A DNA stretch of 64,000 bases from Jiella pacifica (GTDB taxonomy: Bacteria; Pseudomonadota; Alphaproteobacteria; Rhizobiales; Rhizobiaceae), in NCBI RefSeq assembly GCF_010500815.1, contig NZ_JAAAMG010000015.1, positions 1 through 64,000 of the forward strand, given 5' to 3'. A program made the translations under genes and the position numbers. The stretch's first letter is position 1. Each line of letters begins with the position of its first letter. The notes under the pieces were generated by a model. That model was not told the DNA's origin. It did not search any database and saw only the letters and a program-made list of their open reading frames with translations. Shown here one piece after another: positions 7,516 through 15,878 of the stretch.

Positions 7516-8835
7516 ATGAGCGGGCCAACCGGAGCGAATGGAGCAGAACAGGCTCCATCTCACCAAACACGGCTGAACTGGCAGGTCATGCTGCCAGTCT
7601 TCATCATCGTGAGCCTCGACGCGGCGAGCGCCGGGGCAGTCCTGCCCATTCTGCCCTTCTATATCAGGGAGCTTGGCGCTACGCCCCTGGTCCTCGGTGT
7701 CGTTCTCGGCGCGGAAGCTCTCAGCCAGTTCGTGGCCGCTCCGATTCTCGGGCAGCTTTCCGACCGTTTCGGTCGCAAGAAAGTGCTGCTGGCAAGCCAA
7801 GCGGGGGCGTTGGTGAGCCTCACCCTGTTGGCACTTGCGAACGCCGTGGTCTTCGTGCTGCTGGCGAGGGTCTTGCTCGGACTCACCGCGGCCAACTTCT
7901 CGGCCGCCGCCGCATATGCCGCCGACAACAGTTCGCCCAAGAACCGGCGTCAGGCAATCGGCATCCTCAGCGCGGGCCTCGGCCTTGGCGGCATCGTCGG
8001 GCCGGGCATTTCGGGGTATGTCTCCGATATTTCGCTCACGGCCCCGATCTGGCTGTCACTGATCCTTTCGGCAACCAGCATCGTCGTGACCACCTTTTGG
8101 GTGAAGAGCGCGCAAGCGCCCGGCCAGCCCGAAGGCGCGGCCGAGAGTGCCGAGATTCACGAAAGGGTGTCATTCAGGTCGATCGTCGCAGCGCCTGCCA
8201 TCCGCGTGCTCATCATCGTTCTTCTCTGCCACTATTTCTCTTATGGCCTGTTCACCTCGCAGCTCGCCGTTTTTCTCGGCGACACCTTCTCGTGGAACGG
8301 ACATGCCTTTGGCCCCAAAGAACTCAGCTACCTTCTGGCTGCCGACGGCGTCATCAACATCGTCGTCCAGCTCTTTCTCCTCAAGCGGATTAGCGAATAC
8401 TTCACCGAACGCAATCTCGTGGTCTTGGTGTTCTGCGTTCTGTCGCTCGGTTACATTGCGGCGGGCATCGCCACAAATATTCCGACACTTGCCTTTGCCG
8501 TGCTTTGCATCAGTACAGGCGTTGCGCTGGCGCGTCCGACCTTCATGGCGGCGCTCTCCGTCCAGGTTCCACAGGAACGGCAGGGCGTTGTTATGGGAAC
8601 CATGCAGTCGCTTGTTGCTGTGACGGACATTGCTAGCCCGGTCGCTGCCGGCTCCATCCTCGGATTGGGTCTTTACGGAGCATGGATTGGGGCGGTGGTG
8701 GCGATTGCGCTGACCGGAGCGTTCATCGCGCGCACGCATCTGCGTCGTGAGGACGATCCCGAGGCGATTGAATGCCGAGCTGGCAGGGAAGTCTCGGAGT
8801 ATGGCAATAGTTGCCAATCAACGGAGCGTAGATAG
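7516..8835 (+). CDS. MFS drug efflux transporter, TetA/DHA1-like
   Basis: A 439-residue twelve-helix transporter. The MFS motif A, GQLSDRFGRKKVLLASQAG, lies after helix 2, and the glycine-rich antiporter motif GLGLGGIVGPGISG lies in helix 5, both typical of DHA1 proton-coupled drug exporters such as TetA. The start at 7516 follows an AAAGGGG ribosome binding site and is two bases after the upstream stop. As last gene of the MarR-controlled operon it probably expels the compound that the cassette modifies. Base composition of this operon is visibly lower in G+C than the flanking genes, which suggests acquisition by transfer. Confidence 0.87.
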   Translation: MSGPTGANGAEQAPSHQTRLNWQVMLPVFIIVSLDAASAGAVLPILPFYIRELGATPLVLGVVLGAEALSQFVAAPILGQLSDRFGRKKVLLASQAGALVSLTLLALANAVVFVLLARVLLGLTAANFSAAAAYAADNSSPKNRRQAIGILSAGLGLGGIVGPGISGYVSDISLTAPIWLSLILSATSIVVTTFWVKSAQAPGQPEGAAESAEIHERVSFRSIVAAPAIRVLIIVLLCHYFSYGLFTSQLAVFLGDTFSWNGHAFGPKELSYLLAADGVINIVVQLFLLKRISEYFTERNLVVLVFCVLSLGYIAAGIATNIPTLAFAVLCISTGVALARPTFMAALSVQVPQERQGVVMGTMQSLVAVTDIASPVAAGSILGLGLYGAWIGAVVAIALTGAFIARTHLRREDDPEAIECRAGREVSEYGNSCQSTERR

Positions 8836-9150
8836 GTTGTCTCACAAATTCTAGGTTTCGCGACAAAATCGCCGGCGATGAATCTTCAGGAAAATCTCTG
8901 CTACAAAACTCAACGCCGGCACGGACTTACCTGTCTTCGGAGTTGTCTCGAAGCGGACATCAGCTGTGCATGGTTTGGATGACCGCAGGGGGGAAACCCG
9001 AATGGCGGCTTTCCACCCGCGACCCCTCAAAGCCGCCAGTCTATTTTCGGCCCATCCTCGCCAACCCTCCGCCCCCGCAAAAAACCCGCGCGGCCTTCAC
9101 CGCACGGGTTCCCTTGCATCGTCCGGAGCCGCTTCAAGGCAGCGGCCGCC
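8836..9150. other. intergenic region between convergent MFS and osmC genes
   Basis: About 315 bases without a gene. The left half is A/T-richer than its surroundings. The right part contains the osmC terminator (9080-9111). No separate terminator with a T-run is visible for the MFS gene. Confidence 0.6.
9080..9111 (-). terminator. rho-independent terminator of osmC
   Basis: On the minus strand AACCCGTGCGG and CCGCGCGGGTT form a stem with a short TGAAGG loop, followed by a run of T residues (A-run 9079-9084 on the plus strand). It lies 40 bases after the osmC stop. Confidence 0.85.
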
Positions 9151-9585
9151 TCACATCAGCTTCGCGTCCAGCGTCACCGTGATCGCGCCCAGCGCCTTCG
9201 AGACCGGGCAGCCTTCCTTGGCTTTCGCCGCCAGCTCGCCGAAGGTGCCTTCGTCGATGCCGGGGACCTTGGCCTGAAGGGTGATGGCGCTCGACTTGAT
9301 GGCGAAGCCGCCGCCTTCCTGCTCGACGCTGACCACCGCCTTGGCGTTCAGCTCTTCGGCCGGCGTGCCGTTTTCGGCAAGAAAGTGCGACAGCTGCATG
9401 GCAAAGCAGCCGGCATGGGCGGCGGCGAGCAGCTCTTCCGGGTTGGTGCCCGACTTGCCGCTTTCGTCCTCGAAGCGCGCCTTGAAGGAATAGCCGTGAT
9501 TGTCGAGAGCGCCGGACTGGGTGGTGATGGCGCCGGTTCCGTCGGAAAGGGCACCCTTCCAGATGGCGGTGGCATGACGTTTCAT
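9151..9585 (-). CDS. osmC: OsmC-family peroxiredoxin
   Basis: A 144-residue OsmC-type peroxidase that reduces organic hydroperoxides in the cytoplasm. Both conserved redox cysteines are present: Cys60 in AAHAGCFAMQLS and Cys126 in KEGCPVSKAL. The spacing and length match the OsmC rather than the Ohr subgroup. It is a single gene with its own terminator. The 244 bases to the divergent xerC start would hold its promoter; no operator is recognised. Confidence 0.92.
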   Translation of the reverse strand: MKRHATAIWKGALSDGTGAITTQSGALDNHGYSFKARFEDESGKSGTNPEELLAAAHAGCFAMQLSHFLAENGTPAEELNAKAVVSVEQEGGGFAIKSSAITLQAKVPGIDEGTFGELAAKAKEGCPVSKALGAITVTLDAKLM

Positions 9586-9829
9586 GAGAGTGTCTCCGTG
9601 GTGTCTGTGGGAATTTCGAAACTGCCGCCCGCGCCGCGAGGGCGCCGGGTGGCGATGACGAAGGGAATAGTGCAGGCGTGAACGAAATCGAGGCGTCCGT
9701 TCGCCGCCCGTCCTCAGAAAGACTCTCTCAACGGGCAGATGGTTTCATGCGCCGAGCCCTCAGGGCACGAAAAAGACGGTGCGGGGCCAAGCCCTTGAGG
9801 CGGCGGCGCGGCGGCAGGAGCCTTCGGGA

Positions 9830-10795
9830 ATGAGCGACACCATCCTGGTTCATGCGACGGGGGAGCTTCTGGCCGAGAAGGCCGCCTGGCTCGCCGCCCT
9901 TGCCGACGAGCGCAACGCCAGCGCCCATACGATCGCCGCCTATGAGCGGGATCTCAGGCAATTCCTCGTCTTCCTCACCGGATACAACGCCCGGCCGGCG
10001 GCGCTGGCCGACCTCGCCGATCTGAGGACCGCCGAGCTGCGCGCCTTCCTCGCCTCGCGGCGGGGGGACGGCGCCGGGGCCCGCTCGCTCGGCCGCAATC
10101 TCTCGGGCGTCCGGGCGTTTCTCAAGCATCTGGAGCGCAAGGGCCTCGTCTCGGCCGCCGGCGCGCGGGCGATGCGGGCGCCCAAGGCGCAGAAGTCGCT
10201 GCCCCGGCCGCTGTCGGTGGACGACGCGCTGGAGGTCACCGAGGATGCGGGGAGCTTTGCGGTCGAGCCGTGGATCTCGGCGCGCGACGTCGCGGTGCTG
10301 ACGCTGCTCTATGGCTGCGGCTTGCGCATTTCCGAGGCGCTCGGCCTTCCCGGCGACGCGCTCGCCGATCCGAACGAGCGGGCGATGGCGATCTCCGGCA
10401 AGGGCGGCAAGACGCGGCTCGTGCCGCTGCTTCCGGCGGTGCTTGCGGCGGTGGCGGAATATCGCCGGCTCTGCCCCTTCGCACTGCCCGCCGAAGAACC
10501 GCTGTTTCGCGGCGCAAGGGGCGGTCCGCTTCGGGCGCAGATCGTCCAGCGCAACATGGCGCGCCTGCGCGGCGCGCTCGGGCTGCCGGCGTCGGCGACG
10601 CCGCATGCGCTGCGCCACTCCTTCGCCACCCATCTGCTGGCCGCCGGCGGCGACCTCAGGACCATCCAGGACCTGCTCGGCCATGCCAGCCTCTCGACCA
10701 CCCAGACCTATACGGCGGTCGACTCCGGCCGGCTGATGTCCATCTATCGCTCGGCCCATCCGCGCGCCCGCAGGAAGAGCGCGGCGGAGGGGTGA
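9830..10795 (+). CDS. xerC: tyrosine recombinase XerC
   Basis: A 321-residue site-specific recombinase that, with XerD, resolves chromosome dimers at dif. The N-terminal SAM-like core-binding domain precedes a catalytic domain with all expected residues: Arg in GCGLRISEALGL, Lys in GKGGKTRLVPL, His and Arg in HALRHSFATHLL, His in LLGHASLSTTQ, and the nucleophile Tyr in the following QTYT. The start at 9830 follows AGGAG at 9816-9820; an upstream ATG at 9779 is less likely. No attachment site or mobile-element gene is adjacent, so this is the housekeeping enzyme rather than an integrase. Confidence 0.93.
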   Translation: MSDTILVHATGELLAEKAAWLAALADERNASAHTIAAYERDLRQFLVFLTGYNARPAALADLADLRTAELRAFLASRRGDGAGARSLGRNLSGVRAFLKHLERKGLVSAAGARAMRAPKAQKSLPRPLSVDDALEVTEDAGSFAVEPWISARDVAVLTLLYGCGLRISEALGLPGDALADPNERAMAISGKGGKTRLVPLLPAVLAAVAEYRRLCPFALPAEEPLFRGARGGPLRAQIVQRNMARLRGALGLPASATPHALRHSFATHLLAAGGDLRTIQDLLGHASLSTTQTYTAVDSGRLMSIYRSAHPRARRKSAAEG

Positions 10796-10867
10796 GCGCC
10801 GTCGCGTCCGACATGTCGCCGGATTGCGGTGCGCCGGGGTGACGGACCGAAAGAACGGGAGCAGGCG

Positions 10868-12013
10868 GTGATCGGACGAGCGAAGACCACGGTGGCCCGG
10901 CGGCGAGGCGCCCTGCCGGCGATGCTGATTGCCCTTGCGGGCCTGTTCTGGCCGGTGGAAAGCCTCGCCGCCTCCCCCGCCTGCGAGGGCGAAAACCTCG
11001 TGCCGGGGCTCGTCGCCGCCGGCAAGTACGAGGCCGTCGAGGCGAAGGCCGCCAAGGTGGAGAACGGCGAAGGGCGGTTCTTCCGGGTCGCGGCGGAGGG
11101 CGTCGCGCCGTCCTATCTCTTCGGCACCATGCATCTCGGCGATCCGCGGCTCCTCGCTCTGCCGGCGCCCGTCGAGACCGCCTTCGAGGAAAGCGACCGC
11201 CTGATCATCGAGACGACCGACATCCTCGATCAGATGAAGATGGCCGGCGCGCTGTTTGCCGATCCTGGCCTGACGACGCTGGCCGACGGCAAGACGCTTG
11301 AAGACTATCTCACCCCCGACCAGCGGCAGAAGCTCGAAACGATGCTTTCGGCCAAGGGTGTCCCCTTCCAGGCGATCGAGCGGCTGCAGCCATGGTTCCT
11401 GTCGAGCGGCTTCATGCTGCCGGACTGCCTGAAGCCGGCTCCCGGCGGCGTCCCGCTCGTCCTCGACACCGATCTCGCGGCGGCGGCGAGGCGGTCGGGC
11501 AAGCCGGTCGAGGGGCTGGAGACCGCCGCCGAACAGCTGCAGAGCCTCGCGGCGATCCCGATGAAGGAGCAGATGGACGGGCTGGTCGCGCTGCTCGCCG
11601 CCGAGGATCGGCTGGACGACGTCTTCGAGACGATGATCGCGCTCTATCTCGGCGAGCACGTCGCGACGATCCTGCCGGCGATCGAGGCGGCGGTGCCGGA
11701 AGGCGGCATGCTGGTCGGCTCCGGCGAAGGCTATGGCAGCTTCGAGGAGAAGGTCATCACCGAGCGCAATCTGCGCATGGCCGACCGGCTGCAGCCCTTC
11801 CTGGAGACGGGCGGCAGTTTCGTCGCCGTCGGGGCGCTGCATCTTCCCGGCGAGGAGGGTCTCGTCGCGCTGCTCCGCGAGCGTGGCTTTACGGTGACGC
11901 GGGTGAAGGCGCCGGTGGATGCGGATGGCGAAGCCCTGGGAGGAAGCATCGCAACGCCATCCGTGGGCGAAGACGGCGCCGGCGCGGATCACCCCGCCCA
12001 CACCAACAAGTGA
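10868..12013 (+). CDS. TraB/GumN (PrgY)-family protein, exported
   Basis: A protein of about 381 residues. It has an arginine-rich N-terminus and a hydrophobic stretch (LPAMLIALAGLFWPVESLAA), a likely signal peptide. The mature part carries the family hallmark SYLFGTMHLGD and the downstream AVGALHLPGEEG segment, both part of the TraB/GumN metal-site fold. Some members act as metalloproteases on signalling peptides; most are uncharacterised. GTG 10868 is chosen because GGGAG precedes it; ATG 10829 or 10922 are alternatives. It follows xerC by about 70 bases, perhaps in one transcript. Confidence 0.8.
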   Translation: MIGRAKTTVARRRGALPAMLIALAGLFWPVESLAASPACEGENLVPGLVAAGKYEAVEAKAAKVENGEGRFFRVAAEGVAPSYLFGTMHLGDPRLLALPAPVETAFEESDRLIIETTDILDQMKMAGALFADPGLTTLADGKTLEDYLTPDQRQKLETMLSAKGVPFQAIERLQPWFLSSGFMLPDCLKPAPGGVPLVLDTDLAAAARRSGKPVEGLETAAEQLQSLAAIPMKEQMDGLVALLAAEDRLDDVFETMIALYLGEHVATILPAIEAAVPEGGMLVGSGEGYGSFEEKVITERNLRMADRLQPFLETGGSFVAVGALHLPGEEGLVALLRERGFTVTRVKAPVDADGEALGGSIATPSVGEDGAGADHPAHTNK

Positions 12014-12098
12014 TTCCCGCCCGCCCCACAGCGCTTGCGCGAGATCGGCCGTCCGCTACCATCGATCATGTGGAAACCGCAGACGGAGATCGTATCCC

Positions 12099-12290
12099 AT
12101 GAAGACGTTTCTCGCAGTGACGACCGCCACCGGCCTCGTGCTCGCCGCAGCATCCGGCGCCATGGCCTGCAGCTTCAAGAAGGACGTCACGGCCGAAGCG
12201 CCGATGACGCCGATCGTCACCGCCGACGAAAAGGCGAGCGACGGCGCCACCACGCCGCGGCTGCCGGCGGGCGACCAGAAGAAGGGCTGA
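12099..12290 (+). CDS. small exported hypothetical protein
   Basis: A 63-residue protein with a signal peptide (MKTFLAVTTATGLVLAAASG) ending near Cys28 (AMACSFKKD). Cleavage by signal peptidase I after Ala is likely; the cysteine context is only a poor lipobox. The mature part is about 36 residues, polar and rich in Asp, Ala and Lys, without a known domain. A GGAG motif lies about eleven bases ahead of the ATG. It follows the TraB-like gene by 85 bases. Function unknown. Confidence 0.6.
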   Translation: MKTFLAVTTATGLVLAAASGAMACSFKKDVTAEAPMTPIVTADEKASDGATTPRLPAGDQKKG

Positions 12291-12667
12291 CCCCGGCCCA
12301 TTCGAGATAGCGGCGGCCGGAGCTTCGCCTCTCCCGGCCGACAGGATTCATATTGACCGGCAGAGCTTTGCCGGCAAGCCGGTGCCGGCAGGCACCGGCT
12401 TGGTAGGCGGTGTCATCCATGTGGACGGCGAATGGCGAACCTCGATGCCCTGAGCTGGCACCTTCGTGCCGGAACGTTTGACACATATCGTAGAGGTTTA
12501 TCAGCGAGTTGATGCCGGGGAGCAGCTGCGTCGACGAGTACCGGCGTATCTTGAAGCTTCGGCATTCTGGAGACCCTGCCGACGAGATTAACATGTCTCA
12601 GAGGGGCTTCATTGGTGAGCCTGTGCCAAGCGCTGCCACCGTTTGAGGGTGTCGCGAGACCTCGCGG

Positions 12668-12803
12668 CCTCGTCATTCTCAGGCCCCGTCCCGAGAATCC
12701 AGGGGCATCCGCCGCAACATCACCGCTTCGGCTTTCTGCGGCTGAAGCGAAAGGTGCCCGACGATCTCTGGATTCTCGGGACGGGGCCCGAGAATGACGA
12801 AGC
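12668..12803 (-). repeat. dispersed 135-bp repeat B, copy 1
   Basis: Ends are CGTCATTCTC...CCCCGTCCCGAGAATCC and their inverse GGATTCTCGGGACGGGGC. The asymmetric core (CGATCTCTGGATTC side, with GGCTGAAGCGAAAGGTGCCC) is also shared, in inverse orientation, with copy 2 at 38841-38973. This is therefore a full-length element and not just a chance palindrome. No gene is inside it. Confidence 0.8.
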
Positions 12804-12870
12804 GTCGGGGGTGGCGCCTTGCTTTTCTCTGCCTCCGGCCACTCCGATCTCAATCCTAACACGCTGTCTT

Positions 12871-12911
12871 ATACCGACGGCCCGGGAAATTGACTCGCGG
12901 GCCGTCGGTAT
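12871..12911. repeat. perfect 14-bp inverted repeat
   Basis: ATACCGACGGCCCG (12871-12884) and its exact reverse complement (12898-12911) flank a 13-base spacer. A partial third copy, GCCGACGGTAT, lies at 12965-12975, directly before the RIME-like element. Confidence 0.75.
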
Positions 12912-12979
12912 CAAGACCGCGCGGCACTTGAGCGTAGACCCCTTGGCGCCGGTCAAAGACCGGGGCCGACGGTATTAGA

Positions 12980-13079
12980 TCATGATCCCGAAAAGTGGGA
13001 ACCGGCTTTCAGAAAAGATCATTCGCAAACAGGGAGATAGAGCGAGATGATGAGCGGAGCTCATCTCATCACGCTCTAA
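12980..13079 (+). repeat. RIME-like repeat D, copy 1
   Basis: Starts with CATGATCCCGAAAAGTGGGA, followed by an inverse match to GATCATGC, then GATAGAGCGAGATGATGAGC and its inverse. This resembles the Rhizobium intergenic mosaic elements (RIME). Copy 2, in inverse orientation and about 85-90% identical by eye, is at 40241-40340. Confidence 0.75.
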
Positions 13080-13471
13080 GAAGAGCATTTGATAAGTGGA
13101 TGCTTCGCAGGCGGAGGCCATTCTGCAAGGATTTTGTCGCTGAGCTGGCGGTAGATCCTCTCGACGAGCCCAAGGATGACGCAGTTTCAACGGCTTTGCC
13201 TAATCATCGTCTCCCCGCCCGTGCACGCGGCCTGGCCACGACCGTAGCTCGATCCAATCTGCGAATGTTGGAGGGAGGGGACACGAGAATGAGGAGCCGT
13301 CACGGCCGGCGCCTCCAGTTTCTGCTCCGCGGTGTCCCGGTGCTCTCTCGCAAGCCGCTGTCTTGGAAGCGTTTTCGAGATGTGTGAATGGGGTAGTCTC
13401 CGAGCCGCGGGCCGTTGGCATTTCGTTGGGGAGCAACGATGTGTCGGCAGCGAACCCCAACACTATCCCAT

Positions 13472-13511
13472 TGATTTGGAATGGCTCCCGGGTCAGGCCC
13501 GGGATGACGAA
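13472..13511 (+). repeat. repeat A, single arm
   Basis: GATTTGGAATGGCTCCCGGG followed by TCAGGCCCGGGATGACGAA. The same arm ends the fuller copies at 34703-34846 and 39067-39210; here the opposite arm is missing. Confidence 0.7.
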
Positions 13512-13663
13512 GCGGTGATGCATCCAGCCATTCGGCAACGCCTCTGCAGCGCCAACCGCTGGGCAGGAACGAGGTGTGTGAATGCGGGTCAACACCCGAC
13601 CGATGACGTCGAAACGCCACGAGTGCCTGTGTGCGAGTGCAACGTCCTCGCACGGGACGACCG

Positions 13664-14572
13664 TCACGCGGACGCAGCCACCGAAACGATGCCTGCGCCG
13701 CGACGAGCAGTGACCGCCGGCTCGAAGGGCCGCAGCGTCATCCGGCCGTCCGGCCAGGCCGTCAGGACCGAGGACGGCGGCACGAGATTCCAGCCGTCGT
13801 CGACCTCGTCGAAGGGTTCGGAGGCGATCACCGTGCCCGGGGCAGCCGCATTGCCGTGGCGGCGCCAATAGAGCGACGGCGGCCGGCCGTCGTCGGCCCA
13901 GCGATAGGCGGTGAGGCAGGCGCCGTCGGCATGGACGGCGGCAAAGCGGATCGCTCCCGTCTCGTCGGTGCCGCAGGGGTTTTGCTCCATTTCCCGTCGC
14001 TCGCCGGCTTGCGTCTCGCGCGGGGTCGGCATTTCGCCAACGGCGGCGTCGCGAATGGCGGCGATGTCCGCGAGGGTCGCGGCGATGGCGCCGGCCGCAT
14101 CCTCGCCGGACCGATTGCGACGCGACGCCAGGAAGATCGCTTCCGAATCCGTCGAGCCCTGCCTGAGATGATAGAGGTCGTCGGCGATCAGCGCCTCGAC
14201 GGCGCGGCGCATCCGCCCGTAGTGGCCGATCTGGCCGTTATGGGTGAAGATCGCCCGGCCGTCGGTGAAGGGATGGCAGTTCGCCGTCGACACCTCGCCG
14301 CTGGTCGCCGCGCGGACATGGGCCATGAACAAAGGCGAGCGGATCTGCCGGCACAGGGAGACGAGATTGGCGTCCGACCAGGCCGGCACGATCGAGCGAT
14401 AGAGACCGGGTTCGGCCCGCTCGCCATACCAGCCGATGCCGCTGCCGTCGCCATTCACCGCCGTGCGCGCCCGGCGGGCCGCCATCGACTGGGCGATCAG
14501 CGAGGCGCGGGGCTCGACGAGCAGCGCATCGAGGAAGATCGGCGGACCGGCATAGGCGAGAAGACGGCACAT
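13664..14572 (-). CDS. class II glutamine amidotransferase, YafJ/EgtC-like
   Basis: A 302-residue Ntn-hydrolase. It begins MCRLLAYAG, so Cys2 becomes the N-terminal nucleophile once Met is removed. Downstream GWYGERAEPGLYRS, HVRAATSGEVSTANCHPF and FTHNGQIG are the family's glutamine-site segments. Members split glutamine or gamma-glutamyl bonds; EgtC acts in ergothioneine synthesis, but no other egt gene is near, so the YafJ-like label is safer. It is convergent-free, reading away from coaE with a 250-base gap. No terminator is seen. Confidence 0.85.
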   Translation of the reverse strand: MCRLLAYAGPPIFLDALLVEPRASLIAQSMAARRARTAVNGDGSGIGWYGERAEPGLYRSIVPAWSDANLVSLCRQIRSPLFMAHVRAATSGEVSTANCHPFTDGRAIFTHNGQIGHYGRMRRAVEALIADDLYHLRQGSTDSEAIFLASRRNRSGEDAAGAIAATLADIAAIRDAAVGEMPTPRETQAGERREMEQNPCGTDETGAIRFAAVHADGACLTAYRWADDGRPPSLYWRRHGNAAAPGTVIASEPFDEVDDGWNLVPPSSVLTAWPDGRMTLRPFEPAVTARRGAGIVSVAASA

Positions 14573-14824
14573 GGCGGTGGCAAAACCATTCGGATAATCA
14601 GGACGCTGAGTGGAAGGCCGAGGCTTTTTTCAGATTGTCGGCCGCGATCATGTCTCGAAGCTGACCTGTCTCACCGCGCACCGCCTTTGAAGGTATGGGC
14701 GGCGCGCTGGACGAGTCGGTTCACCGAGCAAGGACGCCGAGGCGTCCGCCCGTCGGACACGCTCGTGATTTTCGGCGCCAAGCCGAAGGCGCGGCGAAAT
14801 CGCGGCATGGAACCAGGCTCGCTT

Positions 14825-15451
14825 TCAGTGGCTCCTGGTATCGCTGCCCGTCTCGGATCGCCCGTCACCACCGGACAGGATTTCAGCGAGGATCGCCTTC
14901 ACCTGGCGCTGCGCATCCTCGATCCCCCGCGAGGTGTCGACGACGAAGTCGGCCCGGGCCCGCTTCTCGGCGTCCGGCGTCTGCTTGGCGAGGATCGACT
15001 GGAACTTTGCTTCGCTCATGCCCGGCCGCGCGAGAACGCGCGACTGCTGCACCGCGAACGGCGCGGAGACGACGACGATGCGGTCGCAGCGGGTCTCGCC
15101 GCCGGTCTCGAAAAGCAACGGAATGTCGAGGATCGCGGCCGGTGCGCCCCTGGCCTCGGCGTCTTTCAAAAACCGCCGCTCCGCCTCGCGGACCAGCGGA
15201 TGGACGATCGCTTCCAGCCGCTTCAGTGCCGCCGGGTCGCCGAGAACCCGTTCGGCCAAAAGCGCGCGATCAACGACCCCCTCCCGAACGCTGCCGGGAA
15301 ATTCCGCCTCGATCGCCGGTGCGGCCGCGCCGCGATAGAGGTCATGCACCGCCGCATCGGCCGAATGGATCGGCAGGCCGGCCTCGGCGAAGAATTCGGC
15401 GGTGGTCGACTTTCCCATGCCGATCGAGCCGGTCAGGCCGATGACGATCAC
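14825..15451 (-). CDS. coaE: dephospho-CoA kinase
   Basis: A 208-residue P-loop kinase that performs the last step of coenzyme A synthesis, phosphorylating the 3'-hydroxyl of dephospho-CoA. The Walker [10 protein letters not shown] is at residues 8-16, followed by the family's AD-AVHDLY and DIPLLFE segments. The start is GTG at 15451, whose bases overlap the TGA of the upstream gene (GTGA junction), so it depends on translational coupling. In many alphaproteobacteria dnaQ and secB follow coaE; here they do not. Confidence 0.93.
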   Translation of the reverse strand: MIVIGLTGSIGMGKSTTAEFFAEAGLPIHSADAAVHDLYRGAAAPAIEAEFPGSVREGVVDRALLAERVLGDPAALKRLEAIVHPLVREAERRFLKDAEARGAPAAILDIPLLFETGGETRCDRIVVVSAPFAVQQSRVLARPGMSEAKFQSILAKQTPDAEKRARADFVVDTSRGIEDAQRQVKAILAEILSGGDGRSETGSDTRSH

Positions 15452-15876
15452 TGCAGCGAGACCTCTTCCTCGTTGATCACCAGCGCGATCAGCCAGTGGC
15501 CGGACAGATCGTTGCGCCTGAGGGCGTAGCGACAGCGAAACTCCATGGCGACCTCACCGTCCGAGCGCTCCTGCCGCCATGTCAGCGTGACGAAGGCGGC
15601 GTTGCCCGACGAGTGGGCCTCGATGACCGAGAAGTCGGAACGAACGATGTCCTCGCTCTCGAACATCTCGAACAGGGCTTCGACGTTTTCGGCAAGCTCG
15701 TCGGCATCGGCAAAGACCGTGCCCTTGCCGAGCTGCCAGATCGTCACCGGATAGGCGAAGCAGTCGAGCACCTTGCGCAGCTCGAAATCGTCGAAGCCTT
15801 CGGCATAGCCGCGAAAGAGGCTCTCCACCGCCAGTTTGAAACCCAGCGACTTGCCGGGTAGCGTCTCGCCGGCCAT
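15448..15876 (-). CDS. small NTF2/SnoaL-like-fold hypothetical protein
   Basis: A 142-residue soluble protein with no signal peptide. The pattern of an N-terminal helix pair ([20 protein letters not shown]), then alternating strands including [19 protein letters not shown] and [13 protein letters not shown], resembles the NTF2/SnoaL-like fold; this is a fold guess, not a family match. ATG 15876 lies two bases after the aroE stop, and an in-frame GTG at 15882 overlaps that stop. Its own stop overlaps the coaE start. The tight coupling on both sides shows it is a genuine operon member. Function unknown. Confidence 0.7.
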   Translation of the reverse strand: MAGETLPGKSLGFKLAVESLFRGYAEGFDDFELRKVLDCFAYPVTIWQLGKGTVFADADELAENVEALFEMFESEDIVRSDFSVIEAHSSGNAAFVTLTWRQERSDGEVAMEFRCRYALRRNDLSGHWLIALVINEEEVSLQ

Positions 15877-15878
15877 CG

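Larger units (their letters stand above)
12291..13663. other. gene-free repeat-rich region
   Basis: Almost 1.4 kb without a supportable gene. It is built of dispersed repeats, listed separately: 12668-12803, 12871-12911, 12980-13079 and 13472-13511. The remaining DNA shows no ribosome binding sites, conserved peptides or tRNA-like folds that I can see. Confidence 0.65.

Noticed and set aside
8943-9277. Two overlapping short open frames between the MFS gene and osmC
   Set aside because: They cross the osmC terminator and part of osmC, have no ribosome binding site and no recognisable domain.
9728-12001. Open frame of about 750 codons on the minus strand opposite xerC and the TraB-like gene
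   Set aside because: It is an antisense shadow of two clear genes in high-G+C DNA, with Arg/Gln/His-rich low-complexity protein and no ribosome binding site.
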